Part shown: positions 11,860 through 23,309 of the stretch, piece after piece
Numbering within the stretch: position 1 is the stretch's first letter
Layout of the letters: each line of letters starts with the position of its first letter
NCBI GenBank assembly: GCA_963575745.1
Contig: CAUYUJ010016371.1
Location: forward strand, 310,470 to 374,469
Source: Prorocentrum cordatum
Lineage: Eukaryota > Sar > Dinophyceae > Prorocentrales > Prorocentraceae
Reading direction: 5' to 3'
Length of the DNA: 64,000 nt
Notes under the pieces: generated by a model
The model's database searches: none
Told to the model about the DNA's origin: nothing
The model's input: only the letters and a program-made list of their open reading frames with translations
Position numbers and translations under genes: made by a program

Positions 11860-14010
11860 TCAGGAGCAAGGAGGAGGAGGCGGGAGGAGGCCGAGGAAGC
11901 GGGGAAGCCGGCAGGGAGTAGAGGGAACAAGGCAAGGACGGGGCGGATGGATGGGGCAACAAATAAGATGGAGAATGTCGTCCCCCGCCTCGGAACCGCA
12001 CCAAGGGCAGTCGCGGGCTGGCCCCGGGAAGCGTCGGGAGGTGCACCACGCATTACAGCACGCCTTCAAGCACGCAGACACGATGCACGGGGCACAGAGA
12101 CTGTGCAGGCGGCTCAAGTATAGGAGATATCGGTCTACAACACTCGGGGAAACGAGAGGCTCTCTAAATATGGCATACGTTGAATAATCATCAGCCTCGG
12201 GCTCCGAGCTGTGCTCATAATTCAGATGCGCTCAGTCTTATGCTGAAAGCAAAGCCGTGCCAAAACAGGGGATGGAAGGGATCGAGGAGAGGCGCCGGAA
12301 GCTGCAGATCGTGGAAGAGGTAAGGTTTTATTTGCATCCACCCCTCGTGTCGCAAGAATCTTGGAGGCGGTCGACCCCAGCTTCCAAGGAGTCCACGACA
12401 CTCATCGTTTTCTCAGAAAGCCAGGGCTGATCAGGGTGGCTCGATACCGAGCGGCGGGACCAGCACACCCGATCGAACAAGCGCTCAGATCAGAGCCAAG
12501 CGCGTCCGAACAGAACAAGGACTCCGAGAGGATCGCTTCACGGGGAGCGTTCGTAATGACCTGGAGGGCTTCCCGCTCCGGGCTTAGTGTGGGAGAGCAC
12601 CAGGTGCGCCCGCTTAGAGGCACACAAACTTTAAACAAAACCGACGTTCAGACGCTTGATGTCCCAGGCCCACTCCGTCAACTTGCCCGAGGGTGCTTCC
12701 GAGCTTTTCCGTAACCCGCCAGGCCCCACCCAGACGCCGACAGCGGCAACGCGGTGGTCCATAAGCTTGACGGCAACGTGTGTTGTGCAGTCACCGGCAA
12801 GTGGGACGAGGACGCACTTTCGGAAGTTCAGTTCGAGCCCAGCAGCACGACGAGCAATGAGGAACATGGCGACGCAAACCTTGCGTGCGACCCAGAAGTG
12901 TTTGGCAGCGACCCCCACGTCGTCGGCGAAGGGCCTCACGCAACAGTCACGCGGGAGTTGGAGCAGCACGAGTCGAATGAACGGGTCAAAGCACACGACA
13001 AATATTGATCCCGAGGCAGTGCACCCTTGTTTTATACCACTCAGAGCCCAATATCCGAAGTCCCGAGGTCCGCAGAACCGAATTTGAACGCACATACCCT
13101 TATACAAAGCATTCAGTGCATCGATGATGTAGGTCGGTATCTTCATCTGGGCCAGAAGCCGCCATATCATCGCGTGACGAAAACATGGAAAGGCCGCCTG
13201 GATATCCAGGAAAGCCATCCGGGCCTCATCACACCCTTGTTAGCACCACCAGGACAGCACACGGCTTTTAATGTCCATCACGTTAGAAATGACAAACAAG
13301 CACCTTTGGCCAAGAACACCTCCATCGCATAGTTGAAGCCCGGGTCCAAGGGTCCGTTGGAGAAGGCATGCTCGTGCAATCTGAATAAAAAACATGTTGT
13401 GCCTCCACGCCTGCACGGGCCTGGGCGGTATACGCCTGGGCCCGGGCGGTATACGGAAGGCCGTCGGGGCCTGGCCCGGAGTCGTGACGCTTCGCGAGGA
13501 CGTCCTGGAACTCTTGCCGGCATGACTTCCAGTGAATCCAAGGGGGGGCGTGTTGCACGTGGTGCCGCAGGAGGCGACGAGCCCGTGAACTCCCAGTCCT
13601 CAAGGTGTGCCTGCGCCCCAGTGCTCGGCAAGAAGTGACGCTGCACGCTCGGGGCCCTTTGCGGCAACGCCGTCGTCCGTGAGAGTCCCAGCGGGAAGGA
13701 TGCGCCTGGTGTCGGTCTGACACACACCCCTAAGTTCCAGTAGCCTCTGCTTCCGCCCTTGCTGCCGCTTCAGAGGGACCCCCGATGCCGCCGCCTCCGC
13801 GATCTCGTCATCGATGCGATCCTGAGCAGGCTGGCCCATGTGCCTATGGAGCCCCGGGATGCACAGCCAGAACACACTTTCGATATCGATGTAACTCCGA
13901 AAGGGGGTCGTAGGCTTAGGTCGGCCATGTCCCCCTACAGGCGGACGTTGGGCGGAAAAGCAAAAGAAGTCAAAACGCACCCCGAAATGGCCCAAACAAA
14001 TACACAACAA
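11860..14010 (-). pseudogene. Decayed LINE ORF2 reverse transcriptase fragment
   Basis: Blocks of a non-LTR reverse transcriptase read on the minus strand in several frames. An N-terminal linker lies at 14010-13600. A block with SGPGPDGLPY at about 13480-13440 is the usual RT fingers motif. At 13218-12631 are DIQAAFPCF (catalytic Asp of motif A), SGIKQGCTASG (motif B) and FADDVG (motif C, FADD instead of YADD). Near 12050-11950 is CPWCGSEAGDDILHLICC, the Cys/His finger found after the RT of many LINEs. No endonuclease or RNase H is attached and stops separate the blocks, so this is a dead copy or badly assembled. Confidence 0.8.
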
Positions 14011-14700
14011 ATCGCCCCCAGACTAGTTGTTGGCTATGCTTGAACATCCCTCCTGTAGGGGGACAGGCCCGACCTCATCGCAGGCGATCAGAGCACGCGC
14101 CACCTGCACATGCCTGCCCTCGCGCATCCCGCGCAGAGCTGCCAAGGACCAGGCGAGCTCCTCGGCGCACGTGCGCGCCGTCCGAGCCTCGGCCGATCGC
14201 ATTACCCAGCGGGCAGCCGCACGAAAAACCTCCTCAAACGCATGTTGCTCCCATCGTACTCGAGGGCCACATCCCGGAAATTAATCCCAGAAGTAATGTC
14301 GAGCACCCCGAAAGAGTGCCGAAACAGTGTCGGGCGAGTGTCTCCGAGGGCCCCACACGTGAAAACACCCTCGAGTTTCGATACTTGTTTGGTGCTCGAA
14401 ATTGTTTCTGGTGGTCAAAGCTAAAGTCGGTTGGAACATCACAACCTTAAGCTCAAGCACGCGGGTGGGAGGGTCAGTGGATAAGGAATCGATGCGCACG
14501 ATCCCTGAAGCATCTTGCACTTGAACGGGGCAGTCGGCATGCTCCGTGACCCGAGCCGGAGCGCGGAGAATATCAGAAGGCGTCGTCGGACACAGCACGA
14601 CTACAACTGGCACGTGGACGCTCGGCTCATTCGGGTCAACCGGGGACCCCACCAAGTAGGACCACGGATTGTAATCCAGTAGGTTTGCAGAATACATGTT
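14010..14700. other. Unassigned; possible remnant of coding sequence on minus strand
   Basis: A minus frame at 14680-14281 reads a mixed-composition peptide (segments such as DYNPWSYLVGSP and LELKVVMFQPTL) that does not look like a repeat artefact. I cannot assign it. It may belong to the 5' part of the adjacent LINE. Confidence 0.35.
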
Positions 14701-14704
14701 GGTG

Positions 14705-14705
14705 C

Positions 14706-14736
<31 letters not shown>

Positions 14737-14805
14737 TGTATGTATGTATGCATGTATATATATATATATATATGTATATAGATGTGTGTGTATATGTATA
14801 TAGTT
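14705..14805. repeat. (TATG)n then (TA)n microsatellite
   Basis: About 48 bp of TATG followed by ATATATATATATAT and TGTGTGTATATG. A related TATG/CATG tract is at 23193-23302. Confidence 0.95.
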
Positions 14806-14911
14806 ACAGTCGTTACGCCCATGCGACATGTTGGCGCCTACCTAACCCCGATGGGTGTACATGGTCTGCGACAGCCTGCAGGACCCGATCGCACATAGAG
14901 CTCCGGTACAG

Positions 14912-15180
14912 GAGGAGGCGGCGGAGGAGGAGGCGGAGGAGGAGGCGGAGGCGGAGGAGGAGGAGGTGGAGAGAGCGGGAGGTGTACGAATGGCGCGGCA
15001 TGGGGGCGCGCAGTGTGCTGGGAGTGCGATGCATGCATGCGACTGAGAGTAGGAGGGCAGAGAGAAGAGAGGGAGGGAAGGGGGAAGGGAAGAGGGAGGG
15101 AAGGGTGAAAGGGAGGGAAGGGGGGAGGGAAGGGAAGAGAGGGAAGGAAAGGGGGAGAGGAGAGGGACGGAGCCTCCTGC
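14912..15180. repeat. Purine-rich GGAGGC and GGGAAGGGA repeats
   Basis: 14912-14970 is GGAGGAGGC; 15060-15175 is a GGGAGGGAAGGG purine tract. Confidence 0.85.
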
Positions 15181-15680
15181 CGTCCGCGCAGACGGCTGAC
15201 GTTTACAAAACGAGGGACGCGGCACCAGACCGAGAGAACGGACTCCGAAAAGCAGTCGGAGAACGAGCTGCACTCTGTGTCGTGTAGCTGCTCGAAGCTC
15301 CAGGCCTCATTCTCACAAGGCTGCCCGAGATCCTCCATCAGCGCACGACGACCATATCCATACCGGAGCTCTCGCGAACACGTGCTCCCGTGGATACGTT
15401 CCGCGCAGGGCATCCGCGCAAGGCAGCCTTGCATTTATAGGGGCGTGGCCGAGGAACCCTGGCCACGAGGCCGTGGATGTGGACATGCGTCTCGCCTGCA
15501 CCTCCAGGCGAGAGTTCGACGTTGGAACCGAACCGCCGTCCATCTCTTCAGCAACAGGACAGGCAGGATGTCTCAACATCTGAACACATCCAGGGCGAGT
15601 CCTCGCGCCATAGGCAAGAACCTAGCCCGGCGAGGGGCCCGACCATCTGCAGTTGCGGATGCCGCCGTTGTGAGTATCGC
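15180..15680. other. Unassigned sequence
   Basis: Unique GC-rich sequence with no recognisable product, leading into the 90-bp array. Confidence 0.4.
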
Positions 15681-17060
15681 ATTCGGTGGATATCCCCATG
15701 GGGCCACGAAGCGTGTGAAGGCTGTACTGAAATGGGGAGGGACCGCCATGCGGCCGCTGTCCCTAGGGCCTTCGGTGGAGCTCCCAGTGGGACCACGATG
15801 CGTGGCATGCGAGCCCTGGCACTGGGTCGTTTGGTTGAGCTTCCTATGGTACCACGAAGCGTATCATGAGTGTGCCGACACGGGTGGGGCCGCCGCATGT
15901 GGTACAACTCCCTGGGGCTTTCGGTGGGGCTCTCTATGGGACCACGAAACGTGTGAGTGGTGCGTCGAAATGGTTGGGGCGGCCGCATTTGGTACATCCC
16001 CCTGGGGCCTTCGGTGGAGCTCTGATGGGGCTGCAAAACGTGTGAGGGTTGTGCCGAAATGGGTGGGCCGGCCGCATGTGGTACACCCCAATTGTGGCCT
16101 TCGGTGGAGCTTCGCATATGGCCACGAAACTTGTGAGGGATGTGCTGACATTGGTGGGCGAGCCGCATCCTCTTGGGGCCTTCGGTGGAGCCCCCTATGG
16201 GACCGCGAAACGTGTGAGGGGTGTGCAGATATGGGTGGGCGGCCGCATGTGGTACACCCCGCTGGGGACTTCGGGGGTGCTCCCTATGTGACCACGAAAC
16301 GTGTGAGGGGTGTGCCGAAATGATTGGGGGCGGTCGTATGTGGTACACCCCCCTGGGGCCTTCGGTGGAGCTCTCTAGAAGGTTACGCAACGTGCGAGGG
16401 ATGTGCCGAAATTAGTGGGGCGGCCGCATGTGGTACGCCTCCTCTGGGCCTTCGGTGGAGCTCCCGAGGGGGCTACGTAACTTGTGGGGGGTGTGCCGAC
16501 ATGGGTTGGGCGGCCGCAAAAGGTACACCCCCTTGAGGCCTTCGGTGGAGCCCTTCTGGTGCCACGAAACGTGCGAGGCGTGTGCAGATCTAGGTGGGCC
16601 GGCCGCATGCGGTACACCCCCCCGGGGCCTTCGGTGGAGCTCTCGATTGGAGCCTTCGGAGGAGGAGGAGGAGGAGGAGGAGGAGGAGGGAGGAGAAAGG
16701 AGGAGGAGGAGGAGGAGGAGAGGAGGAGGAGAGGAGGAGGAGGAGGAGGAGGAGGAGGGGAGAGAGGAGGAGGAGGAGGAGGAGGAGGAGGAGGGAGGAG
16801 GAGGAGGAGAGGAGGAGGAGAGGAGGAGGAGGAGGAGGAGGAGGAGGAGGAGGAGGAGGAGGAGGAGGAGGAGGAGGAGGGAGGAGGTGCAGACGGCGTG
16901 AAAATGGGTGGGGCGGCCGCATGTGGTATAATCCCCCCTGGAGCCTTCGGTGGAGCTCTCCGCGGGTGCCACGAGAACGCGTGAGTATAGAGTGCTGCAC
17001 GGGTGGAGCGGCCGCGCGTGTCACCCTCCCCTGGGGACTCGGGTGGAGCTCCCGCTGGGG
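15680..17060 (+). repeat. 90-bp tandem array interrupted by a GGA tract
   Basis: The phrase CCTTCGGTGGAGCTC marks each unit, with starts near 15681, 15771, 15830 (short unit), 15920, 16010, 16100, 16181, 16270, 16361, 16451, 16541, 16630 and, beyond the insertion, 16945 and about 17035. Most spacings are 89-91 bp. Units carry CGGCCGC and ACCACGAAACGTGTGAGG. Because 90 is a multiple of 3, one plus frame stays open for several units (Cys/Trp-rich), but stops and frame changes occur and I do not call a gene. Confidence 0.9.
16655..16888. repeat. (GGA)n tract inside the 90-bp array
   Basis: Purine tract of about 230 bp starting within a 90-bp unit, whose remaining part resumes at 16890. Confidence 0.95.
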
Positions 17061-17084
17061 GTAGGAAACTGAAGGGAAACTGGG

Positions 17085-17235
17085 ACACACAAACAAATAC
17101 ACACAGATCAAAGGATTCCCCATCTTTTCCAATCTGTTCTGGGTGTTTGTCTTCCCCCCCACTTCCCGTAGTTTCCCATATTTTCTGGGGAACCGACGAT
17201 TCATTGTGTCTGTGTATGTTTTTTTCCCCTCCTGA
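17085..17235 (+). repeat. Dispersed repeat (partner 26440-26585)
   Basis: Shared blocks include TCCCATATTTTCTGGGG, CGACGATTCATTGTGTC and TTTTTTTCCC with the same order and spacing at 26440-26585. AT-rich compared with its surroundings. Confidence 0.8.
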
Positions 17236-17239
17236 GAAA

Positions 17240-18070
17240 CGTGTGATGGGTGTGCCGAACTGGTTGACGTGCGGAGGGCAGAGGCAGGGACGGGAGGAGG
17301 GAGTGAGGAGGCAGGAGAGGGAGGACAGGACGCGGGGCGCTGCCTCTTCAAGCCGAGGGTCCGACACCACAGGATGCTTGGGAAAGAAACGCTGCCGCTG
17401 ACAGTGTGTATGTAATGATCTGGACTTTCAGGTACGAGTTCGACGAAACCTCGGGCGATAACAGCATCTTGGAAAGAGGCCAACATCACCCGCATAAATG
17501 TTGGGATGGTCAAGCGTCTACGACCATGTTCACGGCGTGCCTTCCAGCGCCAGACGGCGCAAGGCATCGCGCCGGCAACGCCAGCTGCAAAATCTGACTG
17601 CCAGCGACTCTGCCTGTCGAGAGGTCAAGAGGCCACGTGTTGAAAGCCATTATTTCGGATGTACGAGATTCGAGTGGGAAAAGTACTGGAGGGCCTTCCT
17701 GGACACCCCAGGTACGAGAACGGTGCTCATGCACCGCACCATGCTCTGACTCCCTTCAGGCCTCGCTCCAACGCGGCACGGTGCATATATTCGGCCCCAA
17801 GGGCCGCACACCTATGTCCCGCACCACTCCTGGGTCGAAGATCTGGGGAAACGAAAAGGTACCGATACCGTTACTCCCCAGACCACTGCTGGGGCGCGTT
17901 CGGACAAGAATTTTGGGACGAATCCAGCGGTGGCGACGAGGGCCTTCCGAAAGGCCCCACAAAGAAGACAAAACGAGAGAAGGGTAACGCGGTATCGGTA
18001 CAGCCTCCTCCTCTGAGGATCGACGACGCCACGGGAGGCGCCAACGCTGGACGGTGCATGCAGTGGAGGC
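17240..18070. other. Unassigned sequence
   Basis: No recognisable domain or RNA; several short open frames on both strands with no motif. Confidence 0.4.
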
Positions 18071-18074
18071 CAGC

Positions 18075-18238
18075 CCGCAAGAAACCTTCCACAAGAAACC
18101 CAACCCTGAGACCCCAGGACGTCCATTGATGTTTGGTGTGGGAACGTCGCGCTCTCCACAGTAAAACCATCGAAACCTAAGAAACCCAGGGCACCCTGGA
18201 GGCAAGCAGGGTGTCTCTTGGCATGGACCTCCACTGTA
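18075..18238 (+). repeat. Dispersed inverted-repeat-ended element, copy 1 (partner 20824-20978)
   Basis: About 160 bp with CACAAGAAACC at the left, ACCATCGAAACC in the middle and GGCACCCTGGAGGCAAGCAGGG near the right end, shared with 20824-20978. The right end (TTCTTGGCGTGGGCCTCCACT in copy 2) is an imperfect inverse of the left end. A shorter relic of the right end is at about 61660-61685. Confidence 0.65.
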
Positions 18239-18534
18239 CATTTCCCTCCGCTGGAGATCCACGACGCCACGGGAGACGCCAACGCTGGACGGTTTGGAGG
18301 CCTGGAAATTGACACCAACACCAGCACAGGGGGTTGCCTCTACAGGGGGAAGCTGGTCCCAGATTTCGGCGTTGGTGGTCATATTTCAGTCACCTTGGAA
18401 GCCAGAACATTACCACCATCACCGAGATCGGGATCTTTCTTCCCCTGGTGGATGCAACACCGCCGATATGGGTGTCGGTGTCAATCTCTAGGCCTGCGAA
18501 CGGTGCGTAATTACAAGCAGTCCGCGGTCCAGTT

Positions 18535-18765
18535 GAGCAGGGACCGACCGTCCCGGCATTTCTAGAGTCCTACCACGACATGTTCTTAGAACCCCAAAAC
18601 ATGTTCTGAGAACCAAAACAATGTTCTTGGAACATAAGCCCGACGCGTTAAAACAAGACAAGTCCCAGCCAGACATGTTCTAAGAACAGTTCCTGGAAGC
18701 CACAAGAGGCTCTTAGAACACTGTTTGGTAGGGCTATAGGCGAGCCAGGACGCTTCGCCACTGCT
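18535..18765 (+). repeat. Dispersed 230-bp repeat with TGTTCTTAGAACA half-palindromes, copy 1
   Basis: Matches 49274-49502 over its full length (GAGCAGGGACCGACCG at the start, GCGAGCCAGGACGCTTCGCC at the end). Internally it holds several TGTTCTNAGAAC palindromes. Probably a non-autonomous element or conserved module; function unknown. Confidence 0.75.
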
Positions 18766-18833
18766 GGGTCCAGGGGGCCCGCCCGGCGGCGGGGCGAGAG
18801 CGAACCTCTTCCGCCAAAAAGCTAGGCGGGCTA

Positions 18834-19031
18834 CTCGGGTCGGGCGAAAGGGGGGGATAGCAAAGGGGGGGTTTGAGAATCAGCTCACGTAGCTGATTTT
18901 TCCAGCGCCTCCCGGCGCCGGGAGCGGCCATGTATCGAGGAATTGGCCCTTCGGTGAGGCCCGAAACCAGCTGCACGCAGCAAATTTCGTACCCCCCCCT
19001 TTCCCAATCCCCCCCTTTCGCCCGACCCGAG
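18834..19031. mobile_element. 198-bp MITE with 25-bp perfect terminal inverted repeats and CTA target duplication
   Basis: Ends read CTCGGGTCGGGCGAAAGGGG on the left and its complement on the right (25 bp exact, about 40 bp with mismatches). Flanks are CTA at 18831-18833 and 19032-19034. The interior has an AATCAGCT-CACGT-AGCTGATT hairpin. The same flanking sequence occurs without the element at 26923-26985 (minus sense), a natural empty site that confirms the ends. Confidence 0.9.
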
Positions 19032-19274
19032 CTACGCACAGCTCTGATTGTGGAGACAGGGCACAGGCGGGCGGGGCCACAGGCGGCCGGAGAGGGCGGG
19101 GCCCGGGGTGCAGGCGGTGCCAGGGTCCGCGGTCCACGGGGCCCGCACGGCGGCGGCAGGGGAGCCGGCCACCGGCACGCCCCGCCCCGCCTCCACGGGG
19201 CGCCCGCGCCAGGCCGAGGCCTCCGGGCGGGGGCCGCCCGCCGGCTGGGCGGCCGATGCCCACCAGGACCTGCT

Positions 19275-19517
19275 GGGCCAAGTCTCCACCACCACTGCCA
19301 TAGGCAAGACGGGGGGGGGGAGGGAGGATGGGGAGGTCCTCTTCCTCCTCCTCCTCCTCGTCTTCGTCCTCCTCCTCTTCCTCCTCCTCCTCGTCTTCGT
19401 CCTCTTCCTCCTCGTCCTCCTCGTCCTCCTCGTCCTCCTCGTCCTCTTCCTCCTCCTCCTGCTCCTCCCCCTCCTCCTCTCCTATCTATGGTAGTTGTGG
19501 TGGTGGAAAATCGGCCC
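19275..19517. mobile_element. GGGCC-TTCCACCACCACC inverted-repeat element containing TCC tract, copy 1
   Basis: The left end GGGCCAAGTCTCCACCACCA and right end TGGTGGTGGAAAATCGGCCC are inverted. Inside are a G-run and about 160 bp of TCC/TCG repeats. Other copies are at 30326-30528, 30636-37405 (interrupted) and 51924-52057. Confidence 0.7.
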
Positions 19518-19519
19518 AT

Positions 19520-19975
19520 CAGAATCTGCGCCAGGTCCAGGCCTGCGAACGCCTCGTGGTGATGCGCACATCCAGGGCGGGGATGATGTCGTGATGGCAC
19601 TGCCACAGACCACGCTCTGGGACTCTCAGAGTCTCCAGCGGCCCTCGCTTCTTCAGCCCCCCGTGGAGCATCAAGGAACCCTGGAGACAGTCCTGGAGCG
19701 CCTCCTGGCCATGACCCCACTTGCTCCTGAGCATCCCCCGAGCCATGGTCGCGCCGCCCTCGACACGCGGCACCCTCCCCGCTGGTCCTCGTCAAGATCG
19801 CCGTCGCTGCTGAACGACATGGGTCGGACGCCGCGGGGCGGCCGCAGCGCGCGCGTGGAGGCCGCTGTTGGTGGCGGCAGAGAAGGCGGGCGGCTGGGGG
19901 CCAGGGAGGAGTGGCCAGAGCGGCGCGGGGCCTGGGGATCCGCTGGCAAGGCTTTGGCTTCCCCCAGGCAGCCTA
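19520..19975. other. Unassigned sequence
   Basis: GC-rich, no motif recognised on either strand. Confidence 0.4.
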
Positions 19976-19978
19976 CAG

Positions 19979-20155
19979 CCGGCCCGTGTCATAAGGATGC
20001 GCGGTAAGGATGCAAGGGCCCTGAAGGGCCGTTTCGAAGCTTCTCGAGCGGGGCGCGGCCAACGAAAGTGGTCAAATATGGACCGACGGGGCAAGGATGC
20101 AAGGGTACCCTTGGGAAGGTTGCCCATCCTTACTGCGCGGGCTGACTGCACGTCC
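19979..20155 (+). repeat. Dispersed repeat, copy 1 (partner 21108-21275)
   Basis: About 170 bp sharing AAGGATGCAAGGGCC, TCTCGAGCGGGGCG and CCCTTGGGAAGGT blocks with 21108-21275 in the same orientation. Confidence 0.75.
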
Positions 20156-20234
20156 CCCGACCTGCTGCGCGAAGGATGGATGGTGGCGTTCTGGGCAGCG
20201 GCTGCATTCCAGGGGCCCTCATTAAAAGAAGAAA

Positions 20235-20340
20235 ACACGACTCAAAACATAAAATGTTGCGCGCTCCGCGCGCCAGGGAGGGGGGTCCAACGCAGATGCA
20301 AGAAATCCGCGCGGAGCGCCAACAGTTTATGTTTATGGCG
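20235..20340. repeat. Palindrome: ACATAAA-TGTTGCGCGCTCCGCGCG and complement
   Basis: 20243-20272 and 20309-20336 are near-perfect reverse complements with a 36-bp spacer. Outside them the phrase GCAACGGCTGCACTCTAGGGGCCC at about 20379-20402 directly repeats GCAGCGGCTGCATTCCAGGGGCCC at 20195-20218. Confidence 0.7.
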
Positions 20341-20823
20341 TTCGTCATTCTTCTACAGATGGGTGGTTGCATCTCGGGCAACGGCTGCACTCTAGGGGCC
20401 CGCGCGGCGGGACTCGCCTGCTGCGGTTCCCGCATGTCAGCGGCGCGTCGGGCGTGCCAGCATGTGTCCCGGTCCCCACGGCGCGGTTGAGCCCTGCCGT
20501 GCGTTCGCCTGCTCGCCCGCGCTCTTCCCCGCGCGCGTGCCAGATGTCCTGCATCCGCCCGTCCGCCTGCGCGCCTGCGTGCCTGATTGCATGGTGGCGA
20601 GCGCGCTGCTTGCCTGCCAGCCAGCTCGCGAGGCTCGTTTGCTCTCTTTGCCCGCTTGCGCTTCGCGCGCCCGGCGAGGGCCGCGAATGGCCAAGATGGC
20701 GCCATGGCGCGGCGAGGACCTGCGCAGCAGAGCCGACCCCTCGAGGCCAACACCGAAGGAGTAGACGACGGACGGGCGGGGCCAGGGACCACGAGCAGCA
20801 AATTTATCAAGTAGTGGCTCGAC

Positions 20824-20978
20824 CACAAGAAACGTTCCACAAGAAACCTTGGGACCTCAGGACGTCCACTGATTTGGGCGCGGGAATGTCGCGTTCCCCG
20901 CAGCAGAACCATCGAAACCCAAGAAACCCACGGCACCCTGGAGGCAAGCAGGGCGTTTCTTGGCGTGGGCCTCCACTG
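20824..20978 (+). repeat. Dispersed inverted-repeat-ended element, copy 2
   Basis: Partner of 18075-18238. CCACAAGAAACG at the left end faces CCAAGAAACG (complement) at the right end. Confidence 0.65.
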
Positions 20979-21107
20979 AACCTGGCGAGGGCAACGCCTG
21001 ACCAAGTCGGTGCCGCGGCACAGCGCCGCGGAGCGGGACCCTTGGGGCCAACGCCGAGCGAGCAGACGACGGACGGGCGGGGCCAGAGACCATGAGCAGC
21101 AAAAACA

Positions 21108-21275
21108 TACAGCCAACCCGTATCATGAGGATGCGCGATAAGGATGCAAGGGCCTTGGAGGGCCGTCTCGAGACTTCTCGAGCGGGGCGTGGCCAACGAC
21201 AGTGGGCAAGGATGGCCGAGGAGGCAAGAATGCAGGAGGTGCCCTTGGGAAGGTCGCCCATGCTTCCTGTGCGGG
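21108..21275 (+). repeat. Dispersed repeat, copy 2 (partner 19979-20155)
   Basis: Second copy of the GATGCGCG-AAGGATGCAAGGGCC repeat. Confidence 0.75.
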
Positions 21276-21279
21276 TTTG

Positions 21280-22870
21280 TTGTTTGTTCGAGGACCACGA
21301 TGGGCCGCGGGCAACCGAATCGATTCTTGAGATCCCAACCGCGTTCGATCAACGCTTGAGATCCCCTCCACACTCGACAGCGCCAGCTTGAGATTCGGAA
21401 TCAGATTCGCGCCGGACTCGATCGACTGGGGGCTCACGCGCGGCAGCGGTCAGGGCGGCGCGAAGTCACGTGGAAGCCCTCGCGCGATCGCACGCGCAGT
21501 TAAGTACACACACGCGCGCGCAGCTATAGACCCGCCAGTTCCCCCGGGGATCGCAGAGCATGGGAGACAGGGAGACGCGCCCCGGCCAGATGAGGAAGCG
21601 CACTGCCAGTGTCCCACTCCGCAAGCGCAGCGACGTTCTTCTGGCTGCCCCGCCATAAATGACCGTCGCTGGGCCCGCGAACTGCACGGTTGCAAGACCA
21701 CCGAGAAGAGTGCCACGTCGGCGGCGCGGAGCAAGGCGAGCGAGCAATCGCAGAGCTGCCAGACAATGGCGTTGACATTCCTGGCGGACGAATCGCGCGG
21801 AAGCAGAGGGGCACGTCGGAGGCGAATCCTCCCCCGGCTATTCTCACTCAGGCTCCGGCGCGCAATGTAGATGTGACAGAACAACAGTTGCAGTTCGCTG
21901 AAACGCGACGGCGGCAGCGGGGGCCACCAGCCGCAGGCGCGATCGATTTCATCATTGCGGAGCAACGCGTAGCGGTCTGTTTCCAAATTTCGGGAGATGC
22001 GAATGCCGATGTCCCCGACAAGGCTCATTTCGTATCAATCGCCTCCCGTCTTGATTCGAGACACCACTGTGGCCGTTGCTTCTCTCACACGCTCTGTGGA
22101 CCCATAGTAGTTCGACGCATCGGCCAGTGTCCTACTGGACAAATAAAACGGAGAGGCATCAATGTGCACCACGTGTCAATAGTTGTACATGGCCCTAGGT
22201 TGCAGCTGGTCGGGCCACGCGTCGACACCTCGCCATGCTGGAACTGGCAAGCCCGTTTCATATGACTGGGGGCTGCGGGCGACGGAGGTGCGACCGCCCA
22301 CAAAACAGCTCTGGAACACGGACGCGGAGGGGGACTTGAGTCAACCCGGCTGTGGCGAGGACTGGGAGGAGAAAAATGGGAAAGGATGAGCAGGAGAAGG
22401 GAGGAGGTAGCAAAAAAACACGGGAGCCAGAATTGGTAAGGCATGATGTTGCTCTGGATGTTGTGTCACAGAGGTCCGCAGGCCTCCCCAGAGGCCGTCC
22501 GAGCCGCTGTTGAGGCGAAAGAAAATCGAAATCATTTCAAGAATAACCAGACAGGGAATGAAAACGGACGTCCCCGATGGGCATTAAGAGGAAGGCGACT
22601 CTTAGCAAGACAACACTTCGCACGTGAGCGCCCGACTTCGCTGGAAGAGGGCTCCACAAGCGGCCCAAGATGCCCCCGCGAGCCCCAGGACGACTCCCGA
22701 AGCGGATACCGCCCTCCGGACTCCTCGGCCCCCCGGACTTCTCCCAGGCGCCACGCGGAGCGACTCCCCTGGGTAAGCCCTGGCCAGAGATGGCGATGAG
22801 CCTCCCGGAAGCCAAACAAAAGTACAGTAGAAGTCACATATAGGTATGATTATGAAGGATGCTAGCCCAA
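21280..22870. other. Unassigned sequence
   Basis: Long open frames exist on both strands (minus 22028-21450, plus 21690-22265) and overlap; neither shows a motif I recognise. Could hold a decayed gene. Left uncalled. Confidence 0.4.
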
Positions 22871-22879
22871 AAAGATGCC

Positions 22880-22990
22880 AACCAGCATCAACATCATCAC
22901 CGTCACGAACACCATAACAGTTATCATCATCAACATCATCGTCGTCATCACCACAATCGTCATCACCACCATGATGAGCATGAACGTCGT
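22880..22990. repeat. Degenerate (CAT)n tract
   Basis: Imperfect CATCAC/CATCAT repeats, about 110 bp. Confidence 0.7.
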
Positions 22991-23187
22991 CATCTTCACG
23001 CGAACGATCTCTGGCGTGACTTAACCTGCACTGGCGTTGGAGCTCTCTCAGAGCCTTCCTTGGCCACGCGTGCCCTCGTGGCAGTGCTCTTCGAGGAATG
23101 TTCGGACGCCTGGATAACAAATTTGGGCCGAGTGGAAGCCGCATGGGGCGTGTTGAGCGCCGTTTTTTTGGTTTGTTCCTTTTTTAT

Positions 23188-23192
<5 letters not shown>

Positions 23193-23221
<29 letters not shown>

Positions 23222-23302
23222 TGTATGTATGTATGCATGCATGCATGCATGCATGCATGCATGCATGCATGTATGTATGTATGTATGTATGTATGTATGT
23301 AT
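23193..23302. repeat. (TATG)n-(CATG)n-(TATG)n microsatellite
   Basis: Symmetrical arrangement: TATG repeats, a self-complementary ATGC core near 23233-23270, then TATG again. Confidence 0.95.
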
Positions 23303-23309
23303 GTGTATA

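Noticed and set aside
15277-16323. 348-codon plus-strand frame with Cys/Trp repeats
   Set aside because: It is a product of the 90-bp array with no independent start region, and other frames are equally open in later units.
21450-22265. Overlapping ORFs on both strands at 21.4-22.3 kb as genes
   Set aside because: Neither shows a motif, both strands are open over the same GC-rich DNA, and nothing favours one.
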